A stretch of DNA of 35,895 bases. Origin: CG2-30-51-40 sp041753575. GTDB lineage: Bacteria; Desulfobacterota; DSM-4660; Desulfatiglandales; Desulfatiglandaceae. The stretch covers positions 1 to 35,895 of the forward strand of contig JBGSUA010000142.1 of assembly GCA_041753575.1 (NCBI GenBank), read 5' to 3'. Position 1 is the stretch's first letter. Each line of letters opens with the position of its first letter. Under the pieces are notes generated by a model, which saw nothing but the letters and a program-made list of their open reading frames with translations, made no database searches and had not been told where the DNA came from. Of the stretch, positions 17,295 through 25,799 are shown one piece after another. Made by a program: the position numbers and the translations under genes.

Positions 17295-18112
17295 CAGCTC
17301 TCTGTCTTTCCCTTTCTTGAAAGATCAATCGCGTGGCTCAGGAAAAATGCAACCCCTGCTACAAGGATTATGGATGCCCCGGAGGAAAGATCAAGTCTGT
17401 AAGAAAGCCACAATCCGGTCACAGTGAAAATCACCCCGAGAAGCGATGACAGGGCCATCATCCTTCCGAGGGAACCAGTGTATTTCTCGGCGATATAAGG
17501 CGGTATGGTCAGAAGCGCAATCACGAGTATAAGCCCCACAAGGCGTATGACCATAACCACGCAGAGCGCGATCATCACAAGCAAGGTAAGATAAAGTGTC
17601 TTAACCGGTATCCCCGCCACAAAAGCAAATTCCTCATCATAGGAAAGAGCCATAAACTCCTTGTAAAAAATGACTACCGTCAGCAGAACGATCGCATCAA
17701 GGGGAACCATCATCCAGAGGTCGAAAGTCGAAACGGTCAAGATGCTCCCGAACAGATAACTCATAAGATCGACACCGTACCCGGGAGTCAAATCAATGAG
17801 TATCACCCCTAGAGCCATTCCTACAGCCCACAGCACCCCTATCACGGTGTCCGCCCTGTGCTTGCTTCTGAGGCTTACAAGGCCCATGACCACGGCAACA
17901 ACAACTGAGAAGGCGGCCGCGCCCAGGATGGGAGCGATTCCCAGGTAGAAAGCCAGCCCTATACCGCCGTAGGCTGCATGGGCAATGCCTCCCGATATAA
18001 AGACAATCCTGTTTACAACCACCAGGGTTCCTATTATGCCGCAGGCGATGCTGACAAGTATCCCTGAGAACAGAGCATTCCGTATGAAATCAAATTGAAG
18101 GGCCTCCCACAT
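17294..18112 (-). CDS. ABC transporter permease, ZnuB/MntB family
   Basis: Inner-membrane permease of a metal (Zn/Mn/Fe) ABC importer, 272 aa with about eight hydrophobic helices. Family features: AFSGxLVxxxxG-like FIRNALFSGILVSIACG at the N-terminus, FISGGIAHAAYGGIGLA (the conserved ISHAxxPG-type region), and GLILVIALLTIPPYIAEKYT. The start is the ATG at 18112, which follows the ATPase stop by one base and has GAGGA about 8 bases upstream; longer frames beginning at 18172 or 18127 would run inside the ATPase gene. Metal specificity cannot be read from the permease alone. The final helix is followed by a charged tail. Confidence 0.9.
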   Translation of the reverse strand: MWEALQFDFIRNALFSGILVSIACGIIGTLVVVNRIVFISGGIAHAAYGGIGLAFYLGIAPILGAAAFSVVVAVVMGLVSLRSKHRADTVIGVLWAVGMALGVILIDLTPGYGVDLMSYLFGSILTVSTFDLWMMVPLDAIVLLTVVIFYKEFMALSYDEEFAFVAGIPVKTLYLTLLVMIALCVVMVIRLVGLILVIALLTIPPYIAEKYTGSLGRMMALSSLLGVIFTVTGLWLSYRLDLSSGASIILVAGVAFFLSHAIDLSRKGKTES

Positions 18113-18113
18113 C

Positions 18114-18875
18114 TCAACGTTCCTCATGGGTGGGGAGCACCCGGTGGGGCACACCGTGAGCGATAAGATCAACCGGGCAGGAATAGACAGCGTCCAGCAT
18201 TTCAGTCGTTATAAGGCCTTCGTCGTGAAAGACGAGAGTTCGATTTACACAGGCGACCGACTTGACATAACGTGAGATGACACCGACGTCATGGGTAATG
18301 ACAATAATTGTAACATGGCTGTTAAGCTCTTTTAAAAAACTGTAAAGATCGGTCTCAAACTCCTGGTCCACGCTGCTTGTGGGCTCATCGAGGAAAAGGA
18401 TCTCTGGATCCGTGGCAAGTGCCCTCGCAATGAAGACCCGCTGCCTTTGACCGCCGGAGAGCCTCCCCACCGGGCTACCGGCATAATCAATCATCCCTAC
18501 CCTGGCAAGAGCTTCAGTGGCCTTTGCCCTGTCTTCCTTTGAATAAAATCGGCCCAGCCTAGAACGAGATATTCTGCCCATCAAAGCGATCTCCATTGCC
18601 GAGATGGGGAAAGCGATGTTCAAATCGGTTCCTTGAGGAACATACCCTACCCTGCGTGTCGCCTCAAGCGGGGACGCGCCCAGAATAAGAATGGTGCCTT
18701 TGTCAGGCTTAAGAAGGCCCAGCATCAGTTTCAAAAGGGTGGTCTTTCCTCCGCCGTTGGGGCCTAGTATCCCCAGGAAATCTCCTCGCTCAAGGGTAAG
18801 AGTGACATCCCTCAAGATGTTATCGGCTCCATAGGAAAACCACAGATCTTTAACTTCTATAGCCGGGGTCTTCAT
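18114..18875 (-). CDS. ABC transporter ATP-binding protein, ZnuC/MntA family
   Basis: 253-aa ATPase of the metal importer. Walker A GPNGGGKTT (38-46), Q-loop YVPQGTDL, signature LSGGQRQRVFIARAL, Walker B ILFLDEPTSSVD and the H-switch VITHDVGV are all present. The C-terminus carries extra Cys/His residues (HDEGL, CPVDLIAHGVPHRV), common in this family. Translation of the permease starts one base after its stop, so they form one unit. The gene follows valS by 64 bases. No substrate-binding protein gene is seen upstream or downstream within the window, so the solute receptor must be encoded elsewhere. Confidence 0.93.
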   Translation of the reverse strand: MKTPAIEVKDLWFSYGADNILRDVTLTLERGDFLGILGPNGGGKTTLLKLMLGLLKPDKGTILILGASPLEATRRVGYVPQGTDLNIAFPISAMEIALMGRISRSRLGRFYSKEDRAKATEALARVGMIDYAGSPVGRLSGGQRQRVFIARALATDPEILFLDEPTSSVDQEFETDLYSFLKELNSHVTIIVITHDVGVISRYVKSVACVNRTLVFHDEGLITTEMLDAVYSCPVDLIAHGVPHRVLPTHEER

Positions 18876-18938
18876 CCTCCATCCCCTATTTGATGAAGTA
18901 GTAAAAAGTCCATCAGCAGTCTGATTTCCGGCCTCTTT

Positions 18939-21593
18939 TCAGTCATTAATGGTCTCAAAGAAATGAAGATTCTTTAAGAGCTTTTCCCTGCCAAGCGACA
19001 GTGCATCATACCTTTCTTTCACTTCGGAAACCACATCAGGAGAAGCCTTTTCAACAAAACCTTTATTTCCCAGTTTCTTTGCCAACATATCAATATCTTT
19101 GTCTCTTTTTGCTATCTCCTTTTGAAGTCTTCTTTTTTCCTCATCAAAATCAAGAAGGCCCTTGAGCACCACATGGACCTGAACGGAACCCACAACCGAA
19201 GTGACTGATCCGGCGGGTTTTTTCAACCCAATGTCTATGACGGGGTTCTCGACCTTGGCAAGGGACTCGATGTGGTAGATATTATCCGTCAAGAGAGATT
19301 TAATTTTCTCCTCCCCCTCGTGAATGTCTATTACCACATGAACCTTTTTGGAAGGCGGGATGTTCATCTCACCTCTTATGGCCCTTACAGCGCCTACCAC
19401 CCCCATCACTTTTTCCATTTCGGTAAGTGCCTCCCTGTCCTCGGGATGCTCAGAGCGTTCCGGAAAAGGGGCCTTCATGATGCTTCCATCGGTATAGGAG
19501 AGCTTTTCCCATATATCTTCGGTCACAAAAGGCATGAAAGGATGAGACATCCTGAGCACTGCAGACAGCACTTCTTTCAATGTCTCTCTGGTGGATAACC
19601 TTAGAGGCGCATCATTACCATAAAGGCCTTTCTTGGCCATCTCCAGATACCAGTCACAGAACTCATGCCAAACGAACTGATAGCAGATATTTGCAGCATC
19701 GTTAAAGCGATATTCATCGAATGCCTTCTCCATTTCCCCTGCAACCTGGCCAAGCCTTGTCAGTACCCAGCGGTCGGCAAGGGTGTATATCCGCCTTTCC
19801 CCTAGCCCCGCTTCTTCTCCCAGGTTACCAAGAACCAACCGTGAGGCATTCCAGAGTTTGTTTACAAAATGCCGATAGCCCTCGATTCTGTCCTCGGAGA
19901 GCTTTACATCCCTTCCCTGGGCCGCCAGAGCCGCAAGTGTGAAACGAAAGGCATCTGTGCCGAATTTACCCATGACATCAAGAGGATCAATCACGTTTCC
20001 CTTAGATTTACTCATCTTTTTGCCCTCGGCATCCCTCACCAGAGCATGGATATACACATCCCTGAAGGGCACATCCCCCATGAAATGAATACCCATCATC
20101 ATCATCCTTGCAACCCAAAAAAAGAGTATGTCGAATCCAGTGACCAGCACAGAAGTAGGATAAAACGTTGCAAGTTCCCTGGTCTTATCGGGCCAGCCCA
20201 GCGTTGAAAAAGGCCACAGTGCAGAGCTGAACCATGTATCCAGCACATCGCTTTCCTGTTCAAGCTCCTTGCCGTTACATGCCTTGCAGCCGACAGGAGC
20301 CTCCATGGCCACAGTTATCCCGCCGCAGGATCTGCAATACCACGCAGGGATGCGGTGCCCCCACCAGATCTGCCTTGAAACGCACCAGTCCCTTATATTG
20401 GACATCCAATCGAAATATACGGCCTCCCAGGTGGACGGATAGATCCTTGTCTTTCCCTTTTTAACGGCAATGCTCGCGGCCTCGGCAAGGGGTTTTGTCC
20501 TTACAAACCACTGCTTGCTCAAGAGAGGCTCTATCATGGTCTTGCATCTGTAGCAATGACCAACGGCATGACGATAGGGATCAACTTTTTCAAGCAATCC
20601 CTCAGATTGCAGATCCTCAAGGATCTTTTTCCTGCACTCGAATCTATCCATTCCAGCATAATGCCCGGCAAGCTCATTCATCCTGCCGTCATCGTCTATT
20701 ACCTTGATAAGCTCCAGACCGTGGCGCCTTCCTATCTCAAAATCGTTGGGATCATGAGCGGGTGTGATCTTTAGGGCGCCTGTGCCGAATGCTGGATCAA
20801 CATAGGTATCCCCAATCACAGGAATGTTCTTTTTGACAATCGGAAGAATGACGTTAGATCCGATAACAGAGCCGTAACGAATATCTTCAGGATTTACTGC
20901 CACGGCCGTATCTCCCAGCATAGTCTCGGGTCTTGTCGTGGCCACAACGAGATACCCCTCCCTGTCCGCAAAGGGATATCTTACCCAGTAAAGAGCGCTG
21001 TCTCTGTCCTCGTGCTCCACCTCGATATCGGCCAGGGCCGTATGGCACCTTGGGCACCAGTTTATAATATGATCGCCACGGTATATTAGTCCCTCATTGT
21101 AAAGCCTTACAAAGACCTCCCTTACGGCCCTTGAAAGGCCTTCATCCATAGTGAAGCGCTCTCTGCTCCAATCGCATGAGCACCCCAGCCTTCTCAACTG
21201 ATTGATTATAAATCCTCCGTATTTCTTGCGCCATTCCCATACAAGCTCTATGAAGCGCTCGCGGCCCACGGCGTTACGATCGGTTCCCTGGGCAGCCAGG
21301 CTTTTTTCCACCACATTCTGGGTGGCGATTCCGGCATGATCGGTGCCTGGCTGCCAAAGGACCTCAAAGCCCTTCATTCTCTTATATCTGCACAGGATAT
21401 CCTGAAGGGTATTGTTAAGGGCATGACCCATGTGGAGTGTCCCTGTGACATTTGGAGGCGGAATAACAATACAATAGGGAGCCCCTTCAGCGTTCTGATC
21501 GGGCTTAAAAAGCCCTGCTTCTTCCCAGTACCGATACCATTTAGCTTCCGCCTTTTCCGGTTCAAAACCCTTTGCCATCAATTCTTCTTTCAT
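18939..21593 (-). CDS. valS: Valyl-tRNA synthetase
   Basis: Charges tRNA-Val; class I synthetase, 884 aa. Motifs: PPPNVTGTLHMGHAL (HIGH), the editing-domain GTGALKITPAHDPNDFEIG, FSTLGWPDKT, KMSKSKGNVIDP (KMSKS), and a C-terminal coiled-coil tail (about 820-884: LLDFDEEKRRLQKEIAKRDK) that contacts tRNA. The ATG at 21593 has GAGGAG 12 bases away; an in-frame ATG at 21578 (MAKGFEPEKAEAKW) has AAGAAG closer, so the true start may be five codons later. It is followed by the ABC transporter pair on the same strand. The terminator at about 21.7 kb belongs to the preceding gene. Confidence 0.97.
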   Translation of the reverse strand: MKEELMAKGFEPEKAEAKWYRYWEEAGLFKPDQNAEGAPYCIVIPPPNVTGTLHMGHALNNTLQDILCRYKRMKGFEVLWQPGTDHAGIATQNVVEKSLAAQGTDRNAVGRERFIELVWEWRKKYGGFIINQLRRLGCSCDWSRERFTMDEGLSRAVREVFVRLYNEGLIYRGDHIINWCPRCHTALADIEVEHEDRDSALYWVRYPFADREGYLVVATTRPETMLGDTAVAVNPEDIRYGSVIGSNVILPIVKKNIPVIGDTYVDPAFGTGALKITPAHDPNDFEIGRRHGLELIKVIDDDGRMNELAGHYAGMDRFECRKKILEDLQSEGLLEKVDPYRHAVGHCYRCKTMIEPLLSKQWFVRTKPLAEAASIAVKKGKTRIYPSTWEAVYFDWMSNIRDWCVSRQIWWGHRIPAWYCRSCGGITVAMEAPVGCKACNGKELEQESDVLDTWFSSALWPFSTLGWPDKTRELATFYPTSVLVTGFDILFFWVARMMMMGIHFMGDVPFRDVYIHALVRDAEGKKMSKSKGNVIDPLDVMGKFGTDAFRFTLAALAAQGRDVKLSEDRIEGYRHFVNKLWNASRLVLGNLGEEAGLGERRIYTLADRWVLTRLGQVAGEMEKAFDEYRFNDAANICYQFVWHEFCDWYLEMAKKGLYGNDAPLRLSTRETLKEVLSAVLRMSHPFMPFVTEDIWEKLSYTDGSIMKAPFPERSEHPEDREALTEMEKVMGVVGAVRAIRGEMNIPPSKKVHVVIDIHEGEEKIKSLLTDNIYHIESLAKVENPVIDIGLKKPAGSVTSVVGSVQVHVVLKGLLDFDEEKRRLQKEIAKRDKDIDMLAKKLGNKGFVEKASPDVVSEVKERYDALSLGREKLLKNLHFFETIND

Positions 21594-21679
21594 TTTTGCC
21601 GATGCTCCTCAAAAAAATCTTTTGCCGCTCTTTCAAGCGGATTATGGTCAGGCCCGTTTTAAAGGCTGTCGCTACAGAT

Positions 21680-21713
21680 AAGAAAAGGGGTTGCATGGGT
21701 TAAAGCAACCCCC
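21680..21713 (-). terminator. Rho-independent terminator downstream of the acidic-protein gene
   Basis: On the minus strand GGGGTTGC and GCAACCCC form an eight-base stem with a ten-base loop, followed by TTTTCTT. It lies 50 bases after the stop of the 187-aa gene, in the right direction, and before the valS start. Confidence 0.88.
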
Positions 21714-21762
21714 TCAGAGAATAAATTCAGTCGGCATAGAATGCCGATAGACCCTTATTCAG

Positions 21763-22326
21763 CTAAAAGCTGGAGACTTTCAGGCTCTCCCTGAGCGCAT
21801 CAATGGCCTCCCTGATGGCCCTTTCAGCAGCCGCCTCTATCGCCTGTCTGGCTACCCTCTCTATCGCGTCATTTACGGCTCTTGCCACGATAGCCTCAAG
21901 CCGCTCCTCGCTAATCGCCAACGACGTTCCAGGCGGAAGCTCCTTATCAGGTCCCGTATCATCAACGTCTTCAATCGCTGGGCGGATGGGCAAGACAGGA
22001 GCGCGTTCAACCGGGGCCTGATCGGAGAAGATAGCTGCAATCTCCTTGTCGAGCGAATTGAGATCATCATCAACGGGTGAATCCTCAGAGATGATGTCTT
22101 TGACAGAAGGCCCCCCAGGCTCTGATGATAGCCCTTCGAGGATGTCCTCCGGGATCTCGCCTTTCTTTATGGGGTTGACCAGCTCAATAATGTCATCAAA
22201 GGCATCTTCAGCAGTCCTCTTTCCAGACTGGACTGGGGGATCCTCGGGTGAATCGTCGAACGTAAACTCCAGTAGTGTCTCTTCCGATCCTGTCTTACCT
22301 CCACCTTTGGCATTGTCAACGGCCAT
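21763..22326 (-). CDS. Acidic, largely disordered protein with C-terminal helix (187 aa)
   Basis: 187-aa protein with a start supported by AGGAGAGGAG upstream of the ATG. Residues 1-130 are rich in Asp, Glu, Pro, Gly and Ser and probably disordered (LLEFTFDDSPEDPP; ELVNPIKKGEIPEDILEGL). Residues 140-187 form a long amphipathic alanine-rich helix (SEERLEAIVARAVNDAIERVA, then RQAIEAAAERAIREAIDAL). An acidic linker plus a terminal helix resembles the layout of some deltaproteobacterial regulatory or polar-scaffold proteins, but no homologous family is asserted. It stands alone between the tRNA-Arg region and a terminator. Function unknown. Confidence 0.72.
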   Translation of the reverse strand: MAVDNAKGGGKTGSEETLLEFTFDDSPEDPPVQSGKRTAEDAFDDIIELVNPIKKGEIPEDILEGLSSEPGGPSVKDIISEDSPVDDDLNSLDKEIAAIFSDQAPVERAPVLPIRPAIEDVDDTGPDKELPPGTSLAISEERLEAIVARAVNDAIERVARQAIEAAAERAIREAIDALRESLKVSSF

Positions 22327-22597
22327 GAGGAAATCTCCTCTCCTAAGAGCGGTTAATGTTACAAATTAGAGGTTTTTTAACATGATGACTCTAACCTGTC
22401 AACAAGGTTAAACAAAAGGGCGCGGCCAAAGCGAAACGTAAAACCGGAAGAACTCCATCCATTTGCCCTTGTGCTCTCCGCCGTAAGGTAATATAATGCG
22501 ATCTATAGGCCCGCATAAGATGCTCCGGCTTACAGCGGCGTTCTCATGCTGTGTTTATTTATGCGGTATGAAGATAAATCGAGAATGCCTTAAAGCG
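22327..22597. other. Divergent spacer between the acidic protein and tRNA-Arg
   Basis: About 270 bases with no gene. It includes the acidic-protein ribosome binding site at its left end and the approach to the tRNA promoter at its right end. A short A/T-rich stretch (TTTTTTAACATGATG) is the only visible irregularity. No RNA family is recognised. Confidence 0.5.
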
Positions 22598-22627
22598 TTG
22601 ACAGGCTTCAGCCTGCCAATTTTTGAA
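22598..22627 (+). promoter_or_regulatory. Candidate sigma70 promoter of tRNA-Arg with internal palindrome
   Basis: TTGACA (22598-22603), 17 bases, then TTTTGAAT (22621-22628), and a GC-rich stretch before the tRNA at 22639. The spacer holds the palindrome CAGGCTTCAGCCTG (22601-22614). The -10 element is a weak match, so this is a candidate. Confidence 0.5.
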
Positions 22628-22638
22628 TCTGCTCGCGT

Positions 22639-22715
22639 GGGCGATTAGCTCAGGTGGATAGAGCGTTGGTCTCCGGAACCAAAGGCCGCGCGTTCGAGTC
22701 GCGCATCGCCCACCA
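22639..22715 (+). tRNA. tRNA-Arg (anticodon CCG)
   Basis: 77 bases forming a complete cloverleaf: acceptor stem GGGCGAT/ATCGCCC, D arm GCTC...GAGC, anticodon stem TTGGT/ACCAA with loop CTCCGGA (anticodon CCG, reading CGG codons), and T arm GCGCG/CGCGC with the loop TTCGAGT. The 3' CCA is encoded, preceded by the discriminator base A. Anticodon CCG reads CGG, a codon that is rarer in many lineages. tRNA genes are common integration sites, and the accessory-looking segment starts directly downstream. Confidence 0.97.
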
Positions 22716-22724
22716 AACAATATC

Positions 22725-22757
22725 AAGGGGTTAGGTCGCAAACGTAGCCCCTTTTTA
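22725..22757 (+). terminator. Rho-independent terminator of tRNA-Arg
   Basis: AAGGGG (22725-22730) pairs with CCCCTT (22748-22753), followed by a T run. It begins about 10 bases after the encoded CCA end, as expected for a single tRNA transcript. Confidence 0.85.
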
Positions 22758-22866
22758 TTTGTAGCTTTTACTTTATCCCACCCTATATCCAACCTGAAGC
22801 CGACAAAAATACCGGCACTATAAGATCCCCCCCCCAAAGTCAAGACTAAGCGCGATGACTTGTTGA

Positions 22867-23062
22867 GGCACAACGAAACATGAAAATGCCGCATGTCATT
22901 CCGGACTCGATCCGGAACCCAGCTCGTCATTCCGGCGTAGGCCGGAACAAGGACTGGATAACGGCCTACGCCGCTATGGCTATCTATTTTCATATAAACG
23001 GTCATGCCCGGGTAGGGCACAACGAAAGATGAAAATAGTCAATAGGTTGGAAGCATTTTCAT
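22867..23062. repeat. Cluster of dispersed palindromic and direct repeats after tRNA-Arg
   Basis: Two GTCATTCCGG units (22895-22917 and 22926-22948) each carry a near-perfect TTCCGG-type palindrome; the second also has GGCGTAGGCC that pairs with GGCCTACGCC at 22963-22972. A 21-base direct repeat with one mismatch (GGCACAACGAAACATGAAAAT at 22867; GGCACAACGAAAGATGAAAAT at 23016) flanks this part. ATGAAAAT and ATTTTCAT alternate at 22880, 22986, 23029 and 23055. This resembles REP-type dispersed elements or a non-autonomous mobile element. No transposase is visible. Confidence 0.7.
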
Positions 23063-23648
23063 ATATAATAATAGGGGAAATTAAGAGCAACCCGCCAGGG
23101 TGGCCAAGTCAAGAATATATTCTCGTGGAGTTTCCTGCAAACGAGCGAAGATAGCTCACTTCAAAAAAACGACTGTATTAGGCTGCGGTGGCTGAGATTA
23201 TCACCCCGTTTCCGGGATATATACCAGACAAGGGCGTCCTTACCGCGGCTACCTCCTCTCTGCTTAAGATGTGCAACTGGATTTATTTCTGGTATGATCC
23301 AAAAGGGCCGATTGATCCAGAACGATTGCCAGGGAACAGCATCGCTATTTTTGCCAAGGGGATATGAGGGTTCGTGCAAGTCCCGAACTTGGCCCCGCTA
23401 GATAAGGATACATTCCATGCCACAAGGTAATGTTCCGCCCCTATCCAGTGGCCCGGCGCGGAAGAAACTGCCAGACCTGGGTGTTAAGAGATAGAGGCTA
23501 TGATAGATTTCAAATTCTAAGGGAGCCCGGCGATCTCCGTTTCGCGTAGCGCATCCGGTGACAAGGGTGCAATGTCACTCTGAATACATCTGGAAGATAA
23601 AAACCTATCTTTTCAAGAGAACTTTTGTAGGCTAGGAGAGGGTAGATA
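23063..23648. other. Long untranslated region, structured, upstream of the oxidoreductase
   Basis: 586 bases without a supported gene. Several hairpins are visible: GCCAAG (23353) pairs with CTTGGC (23388), enclosing GTTCG/CGAAC; then GATAAGG...CCTATC enclosing ACATT/AATGT around 23401-23445. A GAGAGGG-type site just before the ATG at 23649 serves translation. The region is a candidate leader RNA. Two riboswitch consensuses (cobalamin, Moco/Tuco) were considered, with no firm match to either. A THI-box-like GGCTGAGA near 23190 lacks the rest of that riboswitch. Confidence 0.4.
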
Positions 23649-25799
23649 ATGGCTTCATTTCAATACGCCAATATTGAAAGAGAAATGGAGGTCTATGGGT
23701 ACGATTCCGTTGTGAAAAGCCACTGCCGAATGTGCCACGGCGGCTGCGGAGTGCTGGTGTACACGAAAAACGGAAAGATCGAAAAGATTGCGGGAGACCC
23801 CGGATGTCCGATTAATCACGGAACCCTGTGCAGCAAGGGGCTGGCCTCTGCCCAACTTGCCTATCACCCCGACCGGCTGACATATCCTGTCAAGCGCATA
23901 GGGCGGAAAGGCAGCGGCAGGTGGAAACGTATTTCCTGGGATGAAGCCTTGGATTCCATCGCGGGAAGGCTGCTCCACTACCGGGACGCGTTCGGAGCGG
24001 AATCCGTGGTTCCAGCGTACGGCACGGGCAGGGAGAACGAAGCGGTAATCTATCGGTTTGCCAACCTTTTCGGCACACCCAATGTGCTGACCGCGGGCCA
24101 CTTCTGCTATGGTCCCCGCATCGCAACCAGCATCCTTACTTGCGGCACAAATCCCATTGTTGACTATGAAAACAATCCCAAGTGTATCATGGCCTGGGGC
24201 AACAATGTTGTAATCAGCAACCCGGACTGCTACAAAGGAGAGTCCTTTTCTACGGCCCTAGATGCCGGAGCGAAACTGATCGCCGTGGACCCCAGGCTAA
24301 CCAGGATAGCGGCTCGCGCCGATATCTGGCTCCCTCTCCGGCCCGGAACTGATGCGGCACTTGCCCTTGGCATGCTCCATGTGATCATAGAAGAAGAGCT
24401 CTATGACAAAGAGTTCGTGAAGAATCATGTTCACGGTTGGGAACCTTTTGTGCAAAGGGTGGCGCAGTATCCATTGGACAGGGTGGAAAAAATAGCGTGG
24501 CTGCCCGCGCAAAAAATCAGGGATGCAGCCCGTCTTTTCGCTACTACCAAACCGGCCGCCATTCAATGGGGTGTCGCCATTGAACAACAGGTTAACTGCG
24601 CGGACAATGACCGTCTTCTCATGTTCCTCATGGGGATCACCGGCAACATTGATGTACCGGGGGGGCAGGTACTTTTCAAGCCTCCCAGGATCAGAAATGT
24701 AGGACTATTCGGAGCCCACAGGATGCTCCCGGACTCCCAGCGTGAGAAACGACTCGGCAGTGATCGCTTCCGCCTGGCAGGTAATTTCGCGATCATCAAC
24801 CCAAAATGCGTATGGGATGCGATCCTGCAAGAAAAACCCTATCCGGTAAAGGCCCTCTTTTTTATCAGCTCCAATCCCCTTATGACCAGGGGCAACGCGG
24901 CAGAAGTTTACCAGGCTCTGAAAAAGGTGGAGTACATGGTCGTGTCCGACTTTTTCATGACCCCTACCGCTGAAATGGCCGATATTGTTCTCCCGGCCGC
25001 CACCTGGCTCGAGATGGACTATATTGGAGACTTCTGGAAACGACACGGCTACATCCTGCCCAGGAGAAAGGTGATCCAGGTGGGAGAATGCCGTTCCGAT
25101 CATGAGATGCTGAATGATCTGGCACACCGGGTAGGGCAGGGAGAACACTGGTGGGACAATTTCGAGCAGGCCTTGGACTGGATTCTGGAGCCGATGGGGA
25201 TTACATGGCAGGATTTCAAAAAAATGGACTATATACGGGGAGATTTGCTCTACCGGAAGCATGAGAGCAATGGGTTCTCCACCCCCACTCGGAAATTCGA
25301 AATCTATTCAACGGTCCTGAAGGGTATGGGGTACGATCCTCTTCCCCAGTACCGGGAACCCCCGGAAAGCCCATACAGTACCCCGGAGCTTTACCAACAA
25401 TTTCCTTACATCCTGATTACCGGGAGACGATTGCCAGGTTTTTTCCATACTGAAAATCGTCAGTTGCCTTGGTTGAGAGAACTCCATCGCGATCCCGTTG
25501 TGGAGATTCATCCGGAAGCGGCTGAAAAGGAAGGCATTGAGGAAGGGGACTGGGTGACCATTGAATCTCCCCGCGGTCGGATCAGGCAGCGGGCGAAGCT
25601 GTTTGCGGGCATGGACCCGAGAATCGTTTCGGCGGAACATGGCTGGTGGTTTCCGGAAAGAAAAGATCCGGGCCACGGCTGGGACGAATCCAATATCAAC
25701 ATGCTGACAGACAATGCGTACGAATCTTGCGATCCAGCCATGGGCGCAACCCATGTGCGGACACTACTTTGCAAAATCTATCCGGAAGATCGCTTATGA
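23649..25799 (+). CDS. Mo/W-bis-pterin oxidoreductase, catalytic subunit (DMSO reductase superfamily)
   Basis: 716-aa catalytic subunit of the molybdopterin oxidoreductase superfamily, no Tat signal so probably cytoplasmic. A [4Fe-4S] site is formed by Cys26, Cys29, Cys33 and Cys61 (CRMCHGGC...TLCSKG). Cys153 in GHFCYGPR is the likely protein ligand to Mo or W. Other family features: ISWDEALDSIA, LIAVDPRLTRIAARADIWLPLRPGTDAALALG, GITGNIDVPGGQV, and the C-terminal pterin-binding domain with LITGRRLPGFFHTENRQLPW and GDWVTIESPRGRIRQRAKL. The middle region resembles the acetylene hydratase-type subgroup, but the residue after the second cluster Cys is His30, where that enzyme has its catalytic Asp. 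Substrate is unknown. The following ferredoxin gene overlaps by four bases (ATGA), so the two form a complex. Confidence 0.9.
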   Translation: MASFQYANIEREMEVYGYDSVVKSHCRMCHGGCGVLVYTKNGKIEKIAGDPGCPINHGTLCSKGLASAQLAYHPDRLTYPVKRIGRKGSGRWKRISWDEALDSIAGRLLHYRDAFGAESVVPAYGTGRENEAVIYRFANLFGTPNVLTAGHFCYGPRIATSILTCGTNPIVDYENNPKCIMAWGNNVVISNPDCYKGESFSTALDAGAKLIAVDPRLTRIAARADIWLPLRPGTDAALALGMLHVIIEEELYDKEFVKNHVHGWEPFVQRVAQYPLDRVEKIAWLPAQKIRDAARLFATTKPAAIQWGVAIEQQVNCADNDRLLMFLMGITGNIDVPGGQVLFKPPRIRNVGLFGAHRMLPDSQREKRLGSDRFRLAGNFAIINPKCVWDAILQEKPYPVKALFFISSNPLMTRGNAAEVYQALKKVEYMVVSDFFMTPTAEMADIVLPAATWLEMDYIGDFWKRHGYILPRRKVIQVGECRSDHEMLNDLAHRVGQGEHWWDNFEQALDWILEPMGITWQDFKKMDYIRGDLLYRKHESNGFSTPTRKFEIYSTVLKGMGYDPLPQYREPPESPYSTPELYQQFPYILITGRRLPGFFHTENRQLPWLRELHRDPVVEIHPEAAEKEGIEEGDWVTIESPRGRIRQRAKLFAGMDPRIVSAEHGWWFPERKDPGHGWDESNINMLTDNAYESCDPAMGATHVRTLLCKIYPEDRL

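Noticed and set aside
22559..23020. 153-codon minus-strand frame across the tRNA-Arg region
   Set aside because: It is an artefact: part reads the reverse of the tRNA (CATRTRGLWFRRPTLYP, a well-known spurious translation) and part reads the palindromic repeats (VPAYAGMTSW).
23180..23240. THI-box-like GGCTGAGA...ACCCC segment
   Set aside because: Only the short GGCTGAGA motif matches a TPP riboswitch; the CTGATCTGG partner and flanking stems are missing.
23161..23379. 72-codon minus-strand frame upstream of the oxidoreductase
   Set aside because: Overlaps a structured noncoding region; no ribosome binding site or motif; probably chance.
23360..23480. Cobalamin riboswitch
   Set aside because: A GCCAC and a loose CCAGACCTGG resemble consensus boxes, but order and spacing do not fit; kept only as structured RNA candidate.
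25646..25795. Upstream extension of the ferredoxin gene
   Set aside because: It lies inside the catalytic gene in another frame; the ATGA overlap at 25796 gives a natural start.
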